A stretch of DNA of 18,790 nt from Lachnospiraceae bacterium UBA5902 (lineage in GTDB: Bacteria; Bacillota; Clostridia; Lachnospirales; Lachnospiraceae): contig DJEI01000106.1 of NCBI GenBank assembly GCA_002431865.1, positions 230-19,019 on the forward strand, written 5' to 3'. The translations under genes were made by a program, and so were the position numbers. This document shows, piece by piece, positions 1 to 7,938 of this stretch. The notes below the pieces were generated by a model. The model did no database searches. It was not told where the DNA came from and saw only the letters and a program-made list of their open reading frames with translations. Every line of letters begins with the position of its first letter. The stretch's first letter is position 1.

Positions 1-76
1 CGCAGAGCGCATCTTGTCTCTGTTTTCATGTCAGAAAAAACATCAAAATAGTATCCAAAACCTTTGCTTACGCGCT

Positions 77-88
77 GATAACGTTTTC
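77..88. promoter_or_regulatory. LacI/CcpA-type operator, distal copy
   Basis: GATAACGTTTTC is a near-palindrome centred on CG. With one flanking base on each side (TGATAACGTTTTCA) it differs from the catabolite-responsive element consensus TGWAARCGYTWNCW at one position. It shares the core AACGTTTTCACG with the second copy at 192-203. It could bind CcpA or another LacI-family protein; the sequence does not tell which. Confidence 0.55.
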
Positions 89-191
89 ACGATATTACAG
101 GTTAGAACGCTGCAATATGCGATAAATGGCGTGCAAAACGCCTGAAATATTCAAGATAAAGCTTAATAAGAGGCTCTGTTAGCAACTGCGA

Positions 192-203
192 GAAAACGTT
201 TTC
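192..203. promoter_or_regulatory. LacI/CcpA-type operator, perfect palindrome
   Basis: GAAAACGTTTTC is a perfect 12-bp palindrome with the central CG typical of LacI-family operators, one mismatch from the cre consensus over 14 bases. It ends 11 bp upstream of the proposed -35 of the sulfate operon, a position more typical of activation or looping than of direct promoter block. Its centre lies 115 bp from that of the copy at 77-88. Confidence 0.65.
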
Positions 204-214
204 ACGCATAGGCT

Positions 215-243
215 TTGAATTTATCGGGTTATGCATTTATATT
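215..243 (+). promoter_or_regulatory. Predicted promoter of the sulfate transporter operon
   Basis: TTGAAT (215-220), a 17-bp spacer and TATATT (238-243) make a good sigma-A-type promoter, with a start expected near 250 and a leader of about 50 nt. An inverted repeat with arms 222-235 and 243-259 lies across the spacer, the -10 and the expected start. No riboswitch-like structure was recognised in the short leader. The rest of 1-302 shows no convincing gene. Confidence 0.55.
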
Positions 244-259
244 GCATACATACCCGATA
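222..259. repeat. Inverted repeat across the sbp promoter
   Basis: The outer arms TATCGGGT (222-229) and ACCCGATA (252-259) are exact reverse complements. They continue into TATGCA (230-235) and TGCATA (243-248) with a 3-base bulge (CAT, 249-251) on the right and a 7-base centre. The overlap with the -10 suggests an operator; an RNA hairpin is possible only if transcription starts upstream of where I place it. Confidence 0.6.
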
Positions 260-302
260 GCAAAGCGGGAAAACAAAACACAAATCAAAGGAGGAAGAAA
301 AC

Positions 303-1394
303 ATGAGAAAGAAATTTATTACTTTACTGACAGTGACAGCACTTGGATTAGGAGTTCTTACAGGATGCGGATCTGGCAGGGGTACAGACAATACATCAGC
401 ATCACAGACAGATACAGCAAAGAGTGTGGAGATCACGAATGTGTCCTATGATCCTACCAGAGAATTGTATGCGGCGTACAATGAGTTATTTGCAACACAC
501 TGGAAGGAAGAGAAGGGACAGGACGTATCGGTGGTGCAGTCCCATGGCGGTTCCGGCAAGCAGACACTGGAGGTTGCAAATGGACTTCAGGCAGATGTTG
601 TCACACTGGCACTGGAGGGCGATGTGGATGCGGTCAAGGATGCAGGGCTTATAGAAGAGGGATACACGAGCGAGTTCCCGCTCGACAGTTCCCCTTACAC
701 CTCAACGATCGTGTTCCTTGTCAGAAAGGGAAATCCAAAGAACATTCAGGACTGGGATGATCTCATTAAGGATGGCGTTGGCGTCATAACGCCGAACCCT
801 AAAACCTCTGGCGGCGCAAGATGGAATTATCTTGCAGCTTGGTATTATTTTGAGAGTCAGGGCGAATCCGAAGACGAGATCGAGCAGAATATGAAGAAGC
901 TTTATGAGAACGTTCTCGTTCTTGATTCAGGCGCAAGAGGGGCAACAACATCCTTTGTGGAAAATGGTCAGGGCGATGTACTCCTTGCGTGGGAAAATGA
1001 AGCATTTCTCTCGCTGGATGAACATCCGGGCGAGTATGAGATTGTTGTTCCGTCGGTTTCCATCCTGTGCCAGCCAACGGTTGCAGTCGTTGATGAAGTC
1101 GTAGATAAGCGGGGAACAAGAGACGTTGCCACAGAGTATCTGAACTATCTGTATTCCGATGAGGCGCAGAAGCTTGAGGCTGAGTGGTACTATCGTCCAT
1201 CGAATGATGAGATCTTAAAGCAGTTTGAATACACTGGTGACAGCAATACGATCACAGAGCTTCCAAAGGATGGAAAATGGATCATCACAAATGTGAACCT
1301 CACGGACATCAACCATTTTGGCGGCTGGACAGAAGCAAGCGAGAAACATTTCAAAGATGGTGGCGTGTTTGATTCCATATATGAGGAGAAGTAA
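303..1394 (+). CDS. sbp: Sulfate/thiosulfate ABC transporter substrate-binding lipoprotein
   Basis: This is the extracytoplasmic binding protein that captures sulfate or thiosulfate and delivers it to the CysT/CysW channel. The 363-residue product starts with a lipoprotein signal peptide: two Lys and one Arg near the N-terminus, a hydrophobic core, and lipobox LTGC with Cys22 as the lipidated residue. Family landmarks are YDPTRELY, followed by QSHGGSGKQ and ADVVTLAL, which shape the oxyanion site in the Sbp/CysP family. The length fits the family. The start is set by AAAGGAGG (287-294) 8 nt upstream of the ATG. It is the first gene of the operon and is followed directly by a small Cys-Cys ORF, then cysT. 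Sulfate versus thiosulfate preference cannot be read from the sequence. Confidence 0.93.
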   Translation: MRKKFITLLTVTALGLGVLTGCGSGRGTDNTSASQTDTAKSVEITNVSYDPTRELYAAYNELFATHWKEEKGQDVSVVQSHGGSGKQTLEVANGLQADVVTLALEGDVDAVKDAGLIEEGYTSEFPLDSSPYTSTIVFLVRKGNPKNIQDWDDLIKDGVGVITPNPKTSGGARWNYLAAWYYFESQGESEDEIEQNMKKLYENVLVLDSGARGATTSFVENGQGDVLLAWENEAFLSLDEHPGEYEIVVPSVSILCQPTVAVVDEVVDKRGTRDVATEYLNYLYSDEAQKLEAEWYYRPSNDEILKQFEYTGDSNTITELPKDGKWIITNVNLTDINHFGGWTEASEKHFKDGGVFDSIYEEK

Positions 1395-1481
1395 ATGATT
1401 GCCATGCGCATAGACAATCTATGCTGCGTGTATAGGCGGGATGAGATATATTACAGGAGGATGATGAAACATGAGATTTAA
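1395..1481 (+). CDS. Small ORF with tandem Cys codons, possible leader peptide
   Basis: A 28-codon ORF begins at the base after the sbp stop. It has a good Shine-Dalgarno (GAGGAG, 1383-1388, spacing 6) inside the end of sbp. The predicted peptide starts MIAMRIDNLCCVYRR and is rich in Arg and Tyr. Its two adjacent TGC codons (1422-1427) touch the 3' arm of a perfect 7-bp hairpin (GCATAGA 1408-1414, TCTATGC 1418-1424). The ORF runs over the cysT ribosome site (AGGAGG, 1455-1460) and stops 11 nt inside cysT in another frame. This layout suits a cysteine-sensing leader or translational coupling of cysT. It could also be chance in an intercistronic spacer; no homologue is known to me. Confidence 0.45.
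   Translation: MIAMRIDNLCCVYRRDEIYYRRMMKHEI
1408..1424 (+). promoter_or_regulatory. Intercistronic hairpin between sbp and cysT
   Basis: GCATAGA and TCTATGC are exact complements around a CAA loop. There is no T-run, so it is not a terminator. It may shield the sbp message from 3' decay, giving more binding protein than permease, or respond to ribosome position on the small ORF. Confidence 0.5.
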
Positions 1482-2310
1482 GAAACGGCAAAAAAGCATA
1501 ATACCGGGATTTGGACTGTCATTTGGTATCGTGATGGAGGTTCTGGGACTGATTGTTATCATCCCCCTGTGCTCTCTGGTGGTATCCTCATCGAAACTGA
1601 CATTTGCCGAGTTCTGGGAGACTGTGACCAGACCGAGAGTACTGGCGAGCTACAAGGTGAGTCTCCTGACCGCACTTATTGCATCGCTGATAAATGCGGT
1701 CATGGGGCTGGTGCTTGCATGGGTACTGGTGCGGTATAAATTCCCGGGAAAGCGAATCATGGATGGGATCATAGAACTTCCATTTGCACTGCCAACGGCG
1801 GTTGCAGGAATCGCGCTTACACATTTGACGGTGAAAAATGGCTGGATCGGCAGCTTCTTTGCAAAGTTTGGCATAGACATAGCGTATACGAGGGTGGGAA
1901 TTACCGTGGCACTTGTGTTCATCGGAATACCGTTTGTCGTGAGAAGCGTACAGCCGGTGCTTGAGAAAATAGACGGTGAGTATGAGGAGGCAGCAGAGAT
2001 ATTCGGGGCATCCCGTGTACAGATATTCTGGAGAGTCATCATGCCGGAGGTTTTCCCGGCACTGATAGCCGGGTTTACCATGGCATTTGCCAGAAGCCTC
2101 GGCGAGTACGGAAGTGTGGTATTTATTGCAGGTAACACACCGTACGAGACAGAGATAACACCGCTTCTCATCATGTCGGAGCTTCAGGAGTATGACTACG
2201 CCAGTGCGACATCTATAGCGCTGGTCATGCTTGCCATAGCATTTGTGATACTTCTTGTAAATGCGTTCATACAGAGCCGCACATCAAGAATCGTGAGCGG
2301 AATAGAGTGA
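1471..2310 (+). CDS. cysT: Sulfate ABC transporter permease CysT
   Basis: One of the two inner-membrane channel subunits of the sulfate/thiosulfate importer. The 279-residue protein has about six hydrophobic segments. The cytoplasmic coupling loop (EAA motif) is seen at about residues 172-197 (EEAAEIFGAS, then the PEVFPALIAG stretch), which docks on CysA. ELPFALPTAVAGIAL (about 102-116) and ARSLGEYGSV (about 207-216) are typical of CysT/ModB-type permeases. AGGAGG (1455-1460) lies 10 nt before the ATG. Its start overlaps the end of the small Cys-Cys ORF, so translation may be coupled to it. The partner CysW follows 22 nt downstream. Confidence 0.92.
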   Translation: MRFKKRQKSIIPGFGLSFGIVMEVLGLIVIIPLCSLVVSSSKLTFAEFWETVTRPRVLASYKVSLLTALIASLINAVMGLVLAWVLVRYKFPGKRIMDGIIELPFALPTAVAGIALTHLTVKNGWIGSFFAKFGIDIAYTRVGITVALVFIGIPFVVRSVQPVLEKIDGEYEEAAEIFGASRVQIFWRVIMPEVFPALIAGFTMAFARSLGEYGSVVFIAGNTPYETEITPLLIMSELQEYDYASATSIALVMLAIAFVILLVNAFIQSRTSRIVSGIE

Positions 2311-2332
2311 TTTCATAAGGAGGAAACCAGAT

Positions 2333-3151
2333 ATGAAAAAAGACAGAGGAATAGTCAAATGGCTGCTGATAGCCCTGTGTATCGTGTTCCTTGTGGCGCT
2401 GCTGGTGCTTCCACTGATCTACGTGGTAGTCACTGCCATAAGAGACGGTTGGAACGCCTATGTGAAGTCGGTCACAGACACATATGCTGTAAAGTCAATT
2501 CTGCTCACCCTTGAGGTCGTGGCTATAACCGTAGTGGTAAATACCATTTTCGGAGTGTTTGCGGCATGGATCATAACGAAATTCACCTTCAGAGGCAAGA
2601 AGATCATATCGACACTGATCGACCTGCCGCTTGCGATATCACCGATCATAGCCGGTTTGATATTTGTGCTGACATTTGGAAGACAGAGCTTTCTGTATCC
2701 GTATCTTGAGAAGGCGGGCGTGCAGATCATATTTGCGGTACCCGGAATCGTCCTCGCGACGATATTTGTCACATTTCCATTTATATCGAGGGAGATCATA
2801 CCGGTTCTCACGGCGGCGGGCAGCGACGAGGAAGAGGCAGCAGCCATGATGGGGGCAAATGGGTTCCAGATATTTACACAGATCACGTTTCCTCATATCA
2901 AATGGGCGCTGCTTTACGGAATCGTGCTCTGCTCCGCCAGGGCGATGGGAGAATTCGGTGCAGTATCGGTTCTGTCGGGACACCTCAGAGGAATCACCAA
3001 CACGATGCCTCTGTATATAGAACTGTTGTATCAGGCATTTGATTTCACAGGTGCATTTGCGATGTCGTCCATACTCGTGGTGATGGCGGTCATCATACTG
3101 GTGCTCAGAAATATATTGGAATATAGAGGACAAAAGGAAGGAGATGCGTAG
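2333..3151 (+). CDS. cysW: Sulfate ABC transporter permease CysW
   Basis: Second channel subunit, expected to pair with CysT. The 272-residue protein has about six membrane segments, the first at residues 9-34. The EAA coupling loop is at about 167-190 (EEEAAAMMGANG, then ITFPHIKWALLYG). DLPLAISPIIAGL (about 97-109) and ARAMGEFGAVSVLSGHLRG (about 202-220) are characteristic of CysW rather than CysT. The Shine-Dalgarno AAGGAGG (2317-2323) gives a clear start. The gene ends 2 nt before cysA, so the two are probably translated in a coupled way. The C-terminus is charged (YRGQKEGDA) and cytoplasmic. Confidence 0.92.
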   Translation: MKKDRGIVKWLLIALCIVFLVALLVLPLIYVVVTAIRDGWNAYVKSVTDTYAVKSILLTLEVVAITVVVNTIFGVFAAWIITKFTFRGKKIISTLIDLPLAISPIIAGLIFVLTFGRQSFLYPYLEKAGVQIIFAVPGIVLATIFVTFPFISREIIPVLTAAGSDEEEAAAMMGANGFQIFTQITFPHIKWALLYGIVLCSARAMGEFGAVSVLSGHLRGITNTMPLYIELLYQAFDFTGAFAMSSILVVMAVIILVLRNILEYRGQKEGDA

Positions 3152-3153
3152 CT

Positions 3154-4233
3154 ATGCAGGCAAATGCGTATGTGGAATTAAAAGATATAAATAAACATTT
3201 CGGAGATTTCAAGGCATCGGACAACGTCAGCTTCTCCATAGAGAAGGGAAAGCTCATAGGCCTGCTGGGACCGAGTGGAAGCGGCAAGACTACCATACTC
3301 CGTATGCTTGCGGGACTTGAGAGCGCGGATTCCGGGGACATATATATAGATGGAACACTCGTAAATGATGTTCCGGCGAGCGAGAGAAAGATAGGATTTG
3401 TGTTTCAGAATTACGCACTGTTTCGGTACAAGACAGTGTATGACAATATAGCATTTGGAATGAAGATACAGAAGTTTCCAAAGGCAGACATCAAAAAACG
3501 TGTGGATGAGCTCATAGAGCTGGTAGGGCTGAAAGGTCTTGAGAAGAGATACCCGAGACAGCTCTCGGGCGGTCAGCGACAGCGAGTTGCATTTGCCAGG
3601 GCGCTTGCGACTAATCCACAGCTCCTGCTTCTGGATGAGCCATTTGCGGCGATCGATGCCAAGGTCAGAAAGGAGCTTCGGGCATGGCTGCGGGAACTGA
3701 TAAATCAGGTCGGCATCACGAGCATATTTGTCACACATGATCAGGATGAGGCTGTGGAGGTTGCGGATGAGATCATCATAACGAATCACGGCAGAGTTGA
3801 GCAGATCGGAACACCTGTGGATATATACAACGACCCGAAGACGGAGTTTGTGGCGCAGTTTCTTGGAGAGCCAACCACACTGGATGCACACACCGGCTTC
3901 AAGGGCTTCCACGATGTGAACGCGGGGGCAAGAGCGATATTGAGACCGGAGTTTGTAAATGTATATAAGACCGGGGAAGTCGTGCCATATCCCGTGTCGA
4001 CCGAGACCGGAGTGGTAAAGCGTGTGGCATTCAGGGGCAATATGACAGAGCTTGTGATAAGGGTAAATGGTGTCGACATAGTGGCACACAGACAGCTTGG
4101 ACAGCCGCTTATCACGGAGGGCGAAGAAGTCGCGGTGTTTGTGAGAAAGATGTTCCTCGCAGGTGGAAGCTGGGACGGTGTCAGAACAGAGGTCAATGAA
4201 GCAGTGAGAAATGAAGAGAGCGTTATAATATAA
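3154..4233 (+). CDS. cysA: Sulfate/thiosulfate ABC transporter ATP-binding protein CysA
   Basis: ATPase that powers the importer. All nucleotide-binding motifs are present: Walker A GPSGSGKT (39-46), Q-loop Gln85, signature LSGGQ (137-141), Walker B LLLLDE (157-162) and H-loop His195 (THDQDEA). The stretch ALFRYKTVYDNIAFGM is typical of CysA. Residues after about 235 form a regulatory domain ending in a TOBE-like segment, as in full-length CysA; 359 residues is normal. The start uses AAGGAG (3138-3143) at 10 nt spacing, inside the end of cysW. It is the last gene of the operon. The whole operon uses AGA and ATA codons heavily, unlike the pgi and eno genes downstream, which suggests modest expression. 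Confidence 0.93.
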   Translation: MQANAYVELKDINKHFGDFKASDNVSFSIEKGKLIGLLGPSGSGKTTILRMLAGLESADSGDIYIDGTLVNDVPASERKIGFVFQNYALFRYKTVYDNIAFGMKIQKFPKADIKKRVDELIELVGLKGLEKRYPRQLSGGQRQRVAFARALATNPQLLLLDEPFAAIDAKVRKELRAWLRELINQVGITSIFVTHDQDEAVEVADEIIITNHGRVEQIGTPVDIYNDPKTEFVAQFLGEPTTLDAHTGFKGFHDVNAGARAILRPEFVNVYKTGEVVPYPVSTETGVVKRVAFRGNMTELVIRVNGVDIVAHRQLGQPLITEGEEVAVFVRKMFLAGGSWDGVRTEVNEAVRNEESVII

Positions 4234-4237
4234 AAGG

Positions 4238-4268
4238 AAACCTGTCGCGTAAAGTGGCAGGTTTTTCT
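4238..4268 (+). terminator. Factor-independent terminator after cysA
   Basis: AAACCTGTC (4238-4246) pairs with GGCAGGTTT (4256-4264) with one G-T wobble, followed by a T-run. It begins 5 nt after the cysA stop. Confidence 0.8.
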
Positions 4269-4277
4269 TGATAGTAT

Positions 4278-4316
4278 CATAGGGACGTAGCTTTTGTCAT
4301 GAAGAGTGTCCCTATG
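4278..4316. repeat. Palindromic intergenic repeat, copy 1
   Basis: CATAGGGAC (4278-4286) and GTCCCTATG (4308-4316) are exact reverse complements. The interior contains CTTTTGTCA (4291-4299), which is the exact complement of TGACAAAAG in copy 2. The unit resembles the GGGACG/CGTCCC intergenic repeats I associate with Lachnospiraceae genomes; that assignment is from memory. Confidence 0.6.
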
Positions 4317-4334
4317 TAATATGGAAAAATGTGA

Positions 4335-4370
4335 CAGGGGACGATCCTCGTGACAAAAGGAACGTCCCTG
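4335..4370. repeat. Palindromic intergenic repeat, copy 2, inverted
   Basis: CAGGGGACG (4335-4343) and CGTCCCTG (4363-4370) form the arms, with TGACAAAAG (4351-4359) inside. Reversed, the unit matches copy 1 at most positions, so the two copies stand head to head and can fold separately or together. A degraded fragment (TGACAAATTCCCCC, 4383-4396) follows. Confidence 0.6.
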
Positions 4371-4381
4371 AAAATAAACAA

Positions 4382-4410
4382 GTGACAAATTCCCCCGAAC
4401 AGGTTATAAT
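4382..4410 (+). promoter_or_regulatory. Predicted pgi promoter
   Basis: GTGACA (4382-4387), a 17-bp spacer and a consensus TATAAT (4405-4410). Transcription should start near 4417, so the message would begin with a small hairpin (TGGCG 4420-4424, CGCCA 4430-4434), a feature that often protects 5' ends. The -35 region overlaps the degraded repeat fragment. Confidence 0.7.
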
Positions 4411-4457
4411 AAAACGAGCTGGCGTCCTACGCCAAATAGATTACGGAGGAAAGAAAA

Positions 4458-6041
4458 ATGACAAATTGGAAAAATCTTGATACTTTGGATTCTTACAAGG
4501 CACTCAAAGCATGTAAGGGCAGTGTAGATCTCACAACTGTTATGGCTGGTGAGAGCGGTGCAAACCGTGCGAAGAACTACAGTGTACCGATGGCAGAGAA
4601 GCTTACTTACAACTTCGCTGCAAAGGAAGTGGATGACACAGTTTTGGAGAAGCTTGCAGCCCTTGCCAAGGAAGCAGAGCTTGTTGACAAGTTCCAGGAG
4701 CTTTACAGTGGTGCCGTTATCAATACAGGAGAGAACCGTCTGGTTCTTCATCAGATGACACGTGGTCAGCTTGGCGAGCCGGTCAAGGCAGACGGCGTAG
4801 ACAAGAGAACATTCTATGTAGAGCAGCAGAACCGTATTGCAGAGTTTGCAAATAAGGTACATAACGGTGAGATCACAAATGCAGCCGGTGAGAAGTTCAC
4901 AACCGTTGTACAGATCGGTATCGGTGGTAGTGACCTTGGTCCTCGTGCAATGTATCTGGCACTGGAGAACTGGGCAAAGAAGAACGGCACATTCAAGATG
5001 GATGCGAAGTTCATCAGTAACGTTGATCCAGATGATGCGGCAGCAGTTCTTGCATCTACAGATGTAGCACATTCTATCTTCGTACTTGTATCAAAGTCTG
5101 GTACAACCTTGGAGACACTTACAAATGAGTCCTTCGTGAAGGATGCGCTTGCAAAGGCAGGTCTGGATGCTTCAAAGCATATGATCGCAGTTACAAGTGA
5201 GACATCTCCACTTGCAAAGAGCGATGATTACCTTGCAGCATTCTTTATGGATGATTATATCGGTGGTCGTTATTCTTCTACATCAGCCGTTGGTGGTGCC
5301 GTACTTTCACTGGCATTTGGCCCGGATGTATTTGCACGTTTCTTAAATGGTGCAGCAGCAGAAGATGAGACAGCAAAGAATACAGATATTATGAAGAACC
5401 CGGCTATGCTTGATGCGTTGATCGGTGTTTATGAGCGTAACGTACTTGGTTACCCTGCAACAACCGTTCTTCCATACTCACAGGCACTGAGCCGTTTCCC
5501 TGCACACTTACAGCAGCTTGATATGGAGTCCAATGGTAAGTCTGTAAACCGTTTTGGTGAGCCGGTTGATTACCCAACAGGTCCAGTTCTCTTCGGTGAG
5601 CCGGGAACAAACGGACAGCATTCCTTCTATCAGTTGTTACATCAGGGAACTGATATTGTTCCATTGCAGTTTATCGCATTCAAGAACAGCCAGATTGGCA
5701 CGGATGTAGAGATTCAGGGAAGCACAAGCCAGAAGAAGCTCTGCGCAAATGTTGCTGCACAGATCGTAGCATTTGCATGTGGTAAGAAGGATGAGAACAG
5801 CAACAAGAACTTCAAAGGTGGTCGTCCATCTTCTATCATTATCGGTGAGCAGCTTGATCCGGAGACACTTGGTGCACTGCTTGCACACTTCGAGAACAAG
5901 GTTATGTTCCAGGGATTCCTGTGGAACATCAACAGCTTCGATCAGGAAGGTGTTCAGCTCGGTAAGGTACTTGCAAAGAAGGTACTTGCACACGAGACAG
6001 ATGGCGCGTTGAAGGTATTCAGCGATCTGCTTAACATCTAA
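4458..6041 (+). CDS. pgi: Glucose-6-phosphate isomerase
   Basis: Interconverts glucose-6-phosphate and fructose-6-phosphate in the cytoplasm (glycolysis and gluconeogenesis). The 527-residue protein carries the diagnostic segments IGIGGSDLGPRAM, VSKSGTTLET (phosphate binding), the MESNGK motif with catalytic Glu357, GEPGTNGQHSFYQLLHQG with His388, and EGVQLGKVLA with Lys503. These correspond to the known Glu, His and Lys of the family active site. The start has GGAGG shortly upstream. Codon choice is strongly biased (GGT, CGT, AAG, GTA), as expected for a highly expressed gene, and differs from the cys operon. It stands alone between its own promoter and a strong terminator. Confidence 0.97.
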   Translation: MTNWKNLDTLDSYKALKACKGSVDLTTVMAGESGANRAKNYSVPMAEKLTYNFAAKEVDDTVLEKLAALAKEAELVDKFQELYSGAVINTGENRLVLHQMTRGQLGEPVKADGVDKRTFYVEQQNRIAEFANKVHNGEITNAAGEKFTTVVQIGIGGSDLGPRAMYLALENWAKKNGTFKMDAKFISNVDPDDAAAVLASTDVAHSIFVLVSKSGTTLETLTNESFVKDALAKAGLDASKHMIAVTSETSPLAKSDDYLAAFFMDDYIGGRYSSTSAVGGAVLSLAFGPDVFARFLNGAAAEDETAKNTDIMKNPAMLDALIGVYERNVLGYPATTVLPYSQALSRFPAHLQQLDMESNGKSVNRFGEPVDYPTGPVLFGEPGTNGQHSFYQLLHQGTDIVPLQFIAFKNSQIGTDVEIQGSTSQKKLCANVAAQIVAFACGKKDENSNKNFKGGRPSSIIIGEQLDPETLGALLAHFENKVMFQGFLWNINSFDQEGVQLGKVLAKKVLAHETDGALKVFSDLLNI

Positions 6042-6070
6042 GAAGATATTAACGTAATAATATAAACACA

Positions 6071-6118
6071 AAGAGACTTTTATTGCACATAGGTTGTGCG
6101 ATAAAGGTCTCTTTTTTA
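6071..6118 (+). terminator. Factor-independent terminator after pgi
   Basis: AAGAGACTTTTAT pairs with ATAAAGGTCTCTT, and the stem continues through GCACA/TGTGC. A run of six to seven T follows. Long, strong hairpin. Confidence 0.88.
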
Positions 6119-6143
6119 TATCAGAAAGAAATGGAAAATACTC

Positions 6144-6172
6144 TTGCATTTTAAAAGAGGTTAGTATATACT
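6144..6172 (+). promoter_or_regulatory. Predicted eno promoter
   Basis: TTGCAT (6144-6149), a 17-bp spacer and TATACT (6167-6172). The -10 lies inside a 16-bp perfect palindrome (6160-6175). The implied leader is about 120 nt. Confidence 0.65.
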
Positions 6173-6196
6173 AACTTATAGTTAGGTCTGGCTAAC
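6160..6196. promoter_or_regulatory. Phased operator array at the eno promoter
   Basis: Four half-sites alternate in orientation: GTTAG at 6160, CTAAC at 6171, GTTAG at 6181 and CTAAC at 6192. Their starts are 11, 10 and 11 bp apart, so all lie on one face of the helix. The first two form the perfect palindrome GTTAGTATATACTAAC, which covers the -10. Repressor binding here would block the promoter. The regulator is unknown. Confidence 0.55.
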
Positions 6197-6216
6197 CTAG
6201 CGCGTGTAAATCATTT

Positions 6217-6267
6217 CGGAACTCCTGCTTCTGAACGAAGAGAGGCCGTCAGAAGCAAGAGACTCCG
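6217..6267 (+). promoter_or_regulatory. Hairpin in the eno leader
   Basis: The 5' arm 6217-6234 (CGGAACTCCTGCTTCTGA) pairs with 6249-6267. The pairing has an exact 8-bp core (GCTTCTGA/TCAGAAGC), a mismatched middle and closing CGGA/TCCG. There is no T-run after it, so it is more likely a message-stability or regulatory element than a terminator. Confidence 0.55.
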
Positions 6268-6283
6268 TTAAAATGCAAATTGA

Positions 6284-7600
<1,317 letters not shown>

Positions 7601-7635
7601 TGAAAATTCTGCCGATATATAGAATAGAAGAAAGA

Positions 7636-7683
7636 AAAAAGTCATCGGACTGGGACTTGGATTCCCGGCTCGGCGGCTTTTTA
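7636..7683 (+). terminator. Terminator after eno
   Basis: AAAAAGTCATCGGACTGGGA pairs with TCCCGGCTCGGCGGCTTTTT through many Watson-Crick and several wobble pairs, ending in a T-run. The A-run on the left means it may also stop minus-strand transcripts of the convergent xre gene, whose stop codon overlaps the T-run at 7681-7683. Confidence 0.75.
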
Positions 7684-7893
7684 ACGATATGGTTTTTTTA
7701 CGTTTGTCTGACATAATAGATAATCAATACTTGTATTATAATACTTAGATAATTTAATTAAAATCTGTGTGGGAATATCATTTTCGCCTGTTTCATATTT
7801 CGAATAACCAGTTTGAGACATTCCAATAATCTTTGCAAGTTTAGTTTGTGATAAATCCGCGTCTTCTCTTAATTCACGTAATCGATTATTCAT
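7681..7893 (-). CDS. Xre-family helix-turn-helix repressor
   Basis: Small DNA-binding protein of 70 residues, essentially a single HTH_3 domain: LSQTKLAKIIGMSQTGYSKYE is the helix-turn-helix, followed by helices ending in YNTSIDYLLC, typical of Xre/SinR-type repressors. The start at 7893 is chosen over an upstream ATG (7917) because AAAGGAGG (7900-7907, minus strand) lies 6 nt before it. It is transcribed away from the five-gene block at 7999-11364, and two copies of a 17-bp inverted repeat lie between them. It therefore very likely represses itself and that block. A possible -10 on the minus strand is TATGAT (7918-7913), with a weak -35. Confidence 0.85.
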   Translation of the reverse strand: MNNRLRELREDADLSQTKLAKIIGMSQTGYSKYETGENDIPTQILIKLSKYYNTSIDYLLCQTNVKKPYR

Positions 7894-7921
7894 GAGGAAC
7901 CTCCTTTTGATTATCATACCC

Positions 7922-7938
7922 TAACCTGAAACAGAGTA
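7922..7938. promoter_or_regulatory. Xre operator, upstream copy
   Basis: TAACCTGAAACAG followed by AGTA matches the perfect operator at 7947-7963 except in the last four bases. It ends directly before the plus-strand -35 and fills the spacer of the possible xre promoter. Confidence 0.65.

Noticed and set aside
1-29. Possible start of a divergent minus-strand gene (ATG at 29-27)
   Set aside because: Only nine codons are visible and no ribosome site lies upstream on the minus strand. A divergent regulator would make sense beside the operators but cannot be supported.
129-141. A third LacI-like half-site (GCGTGCAAAACGC)
   Set aside because: The arms are only 4 bp and the spacing does not fit the cre consensus.
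10-302. Riboswitch (SAM, T-box or similar) before the sulfate operon
   Set aside because: The predicted leader is only about 50 nt, and no T-box sequence, SAM core or terminator/antiterminator pair was seen.
3178-4089. 303-codon open frame on the minus strand inside cysA
   Set aside because: It is antisense to a fully conserved cysA, has a Cys/His/Tyr-rich composition unlike a real protein and no ribosome site. The long minus-strand frames inside sbp, cysT, cysW, pgi and eno were rejected for the same reason.
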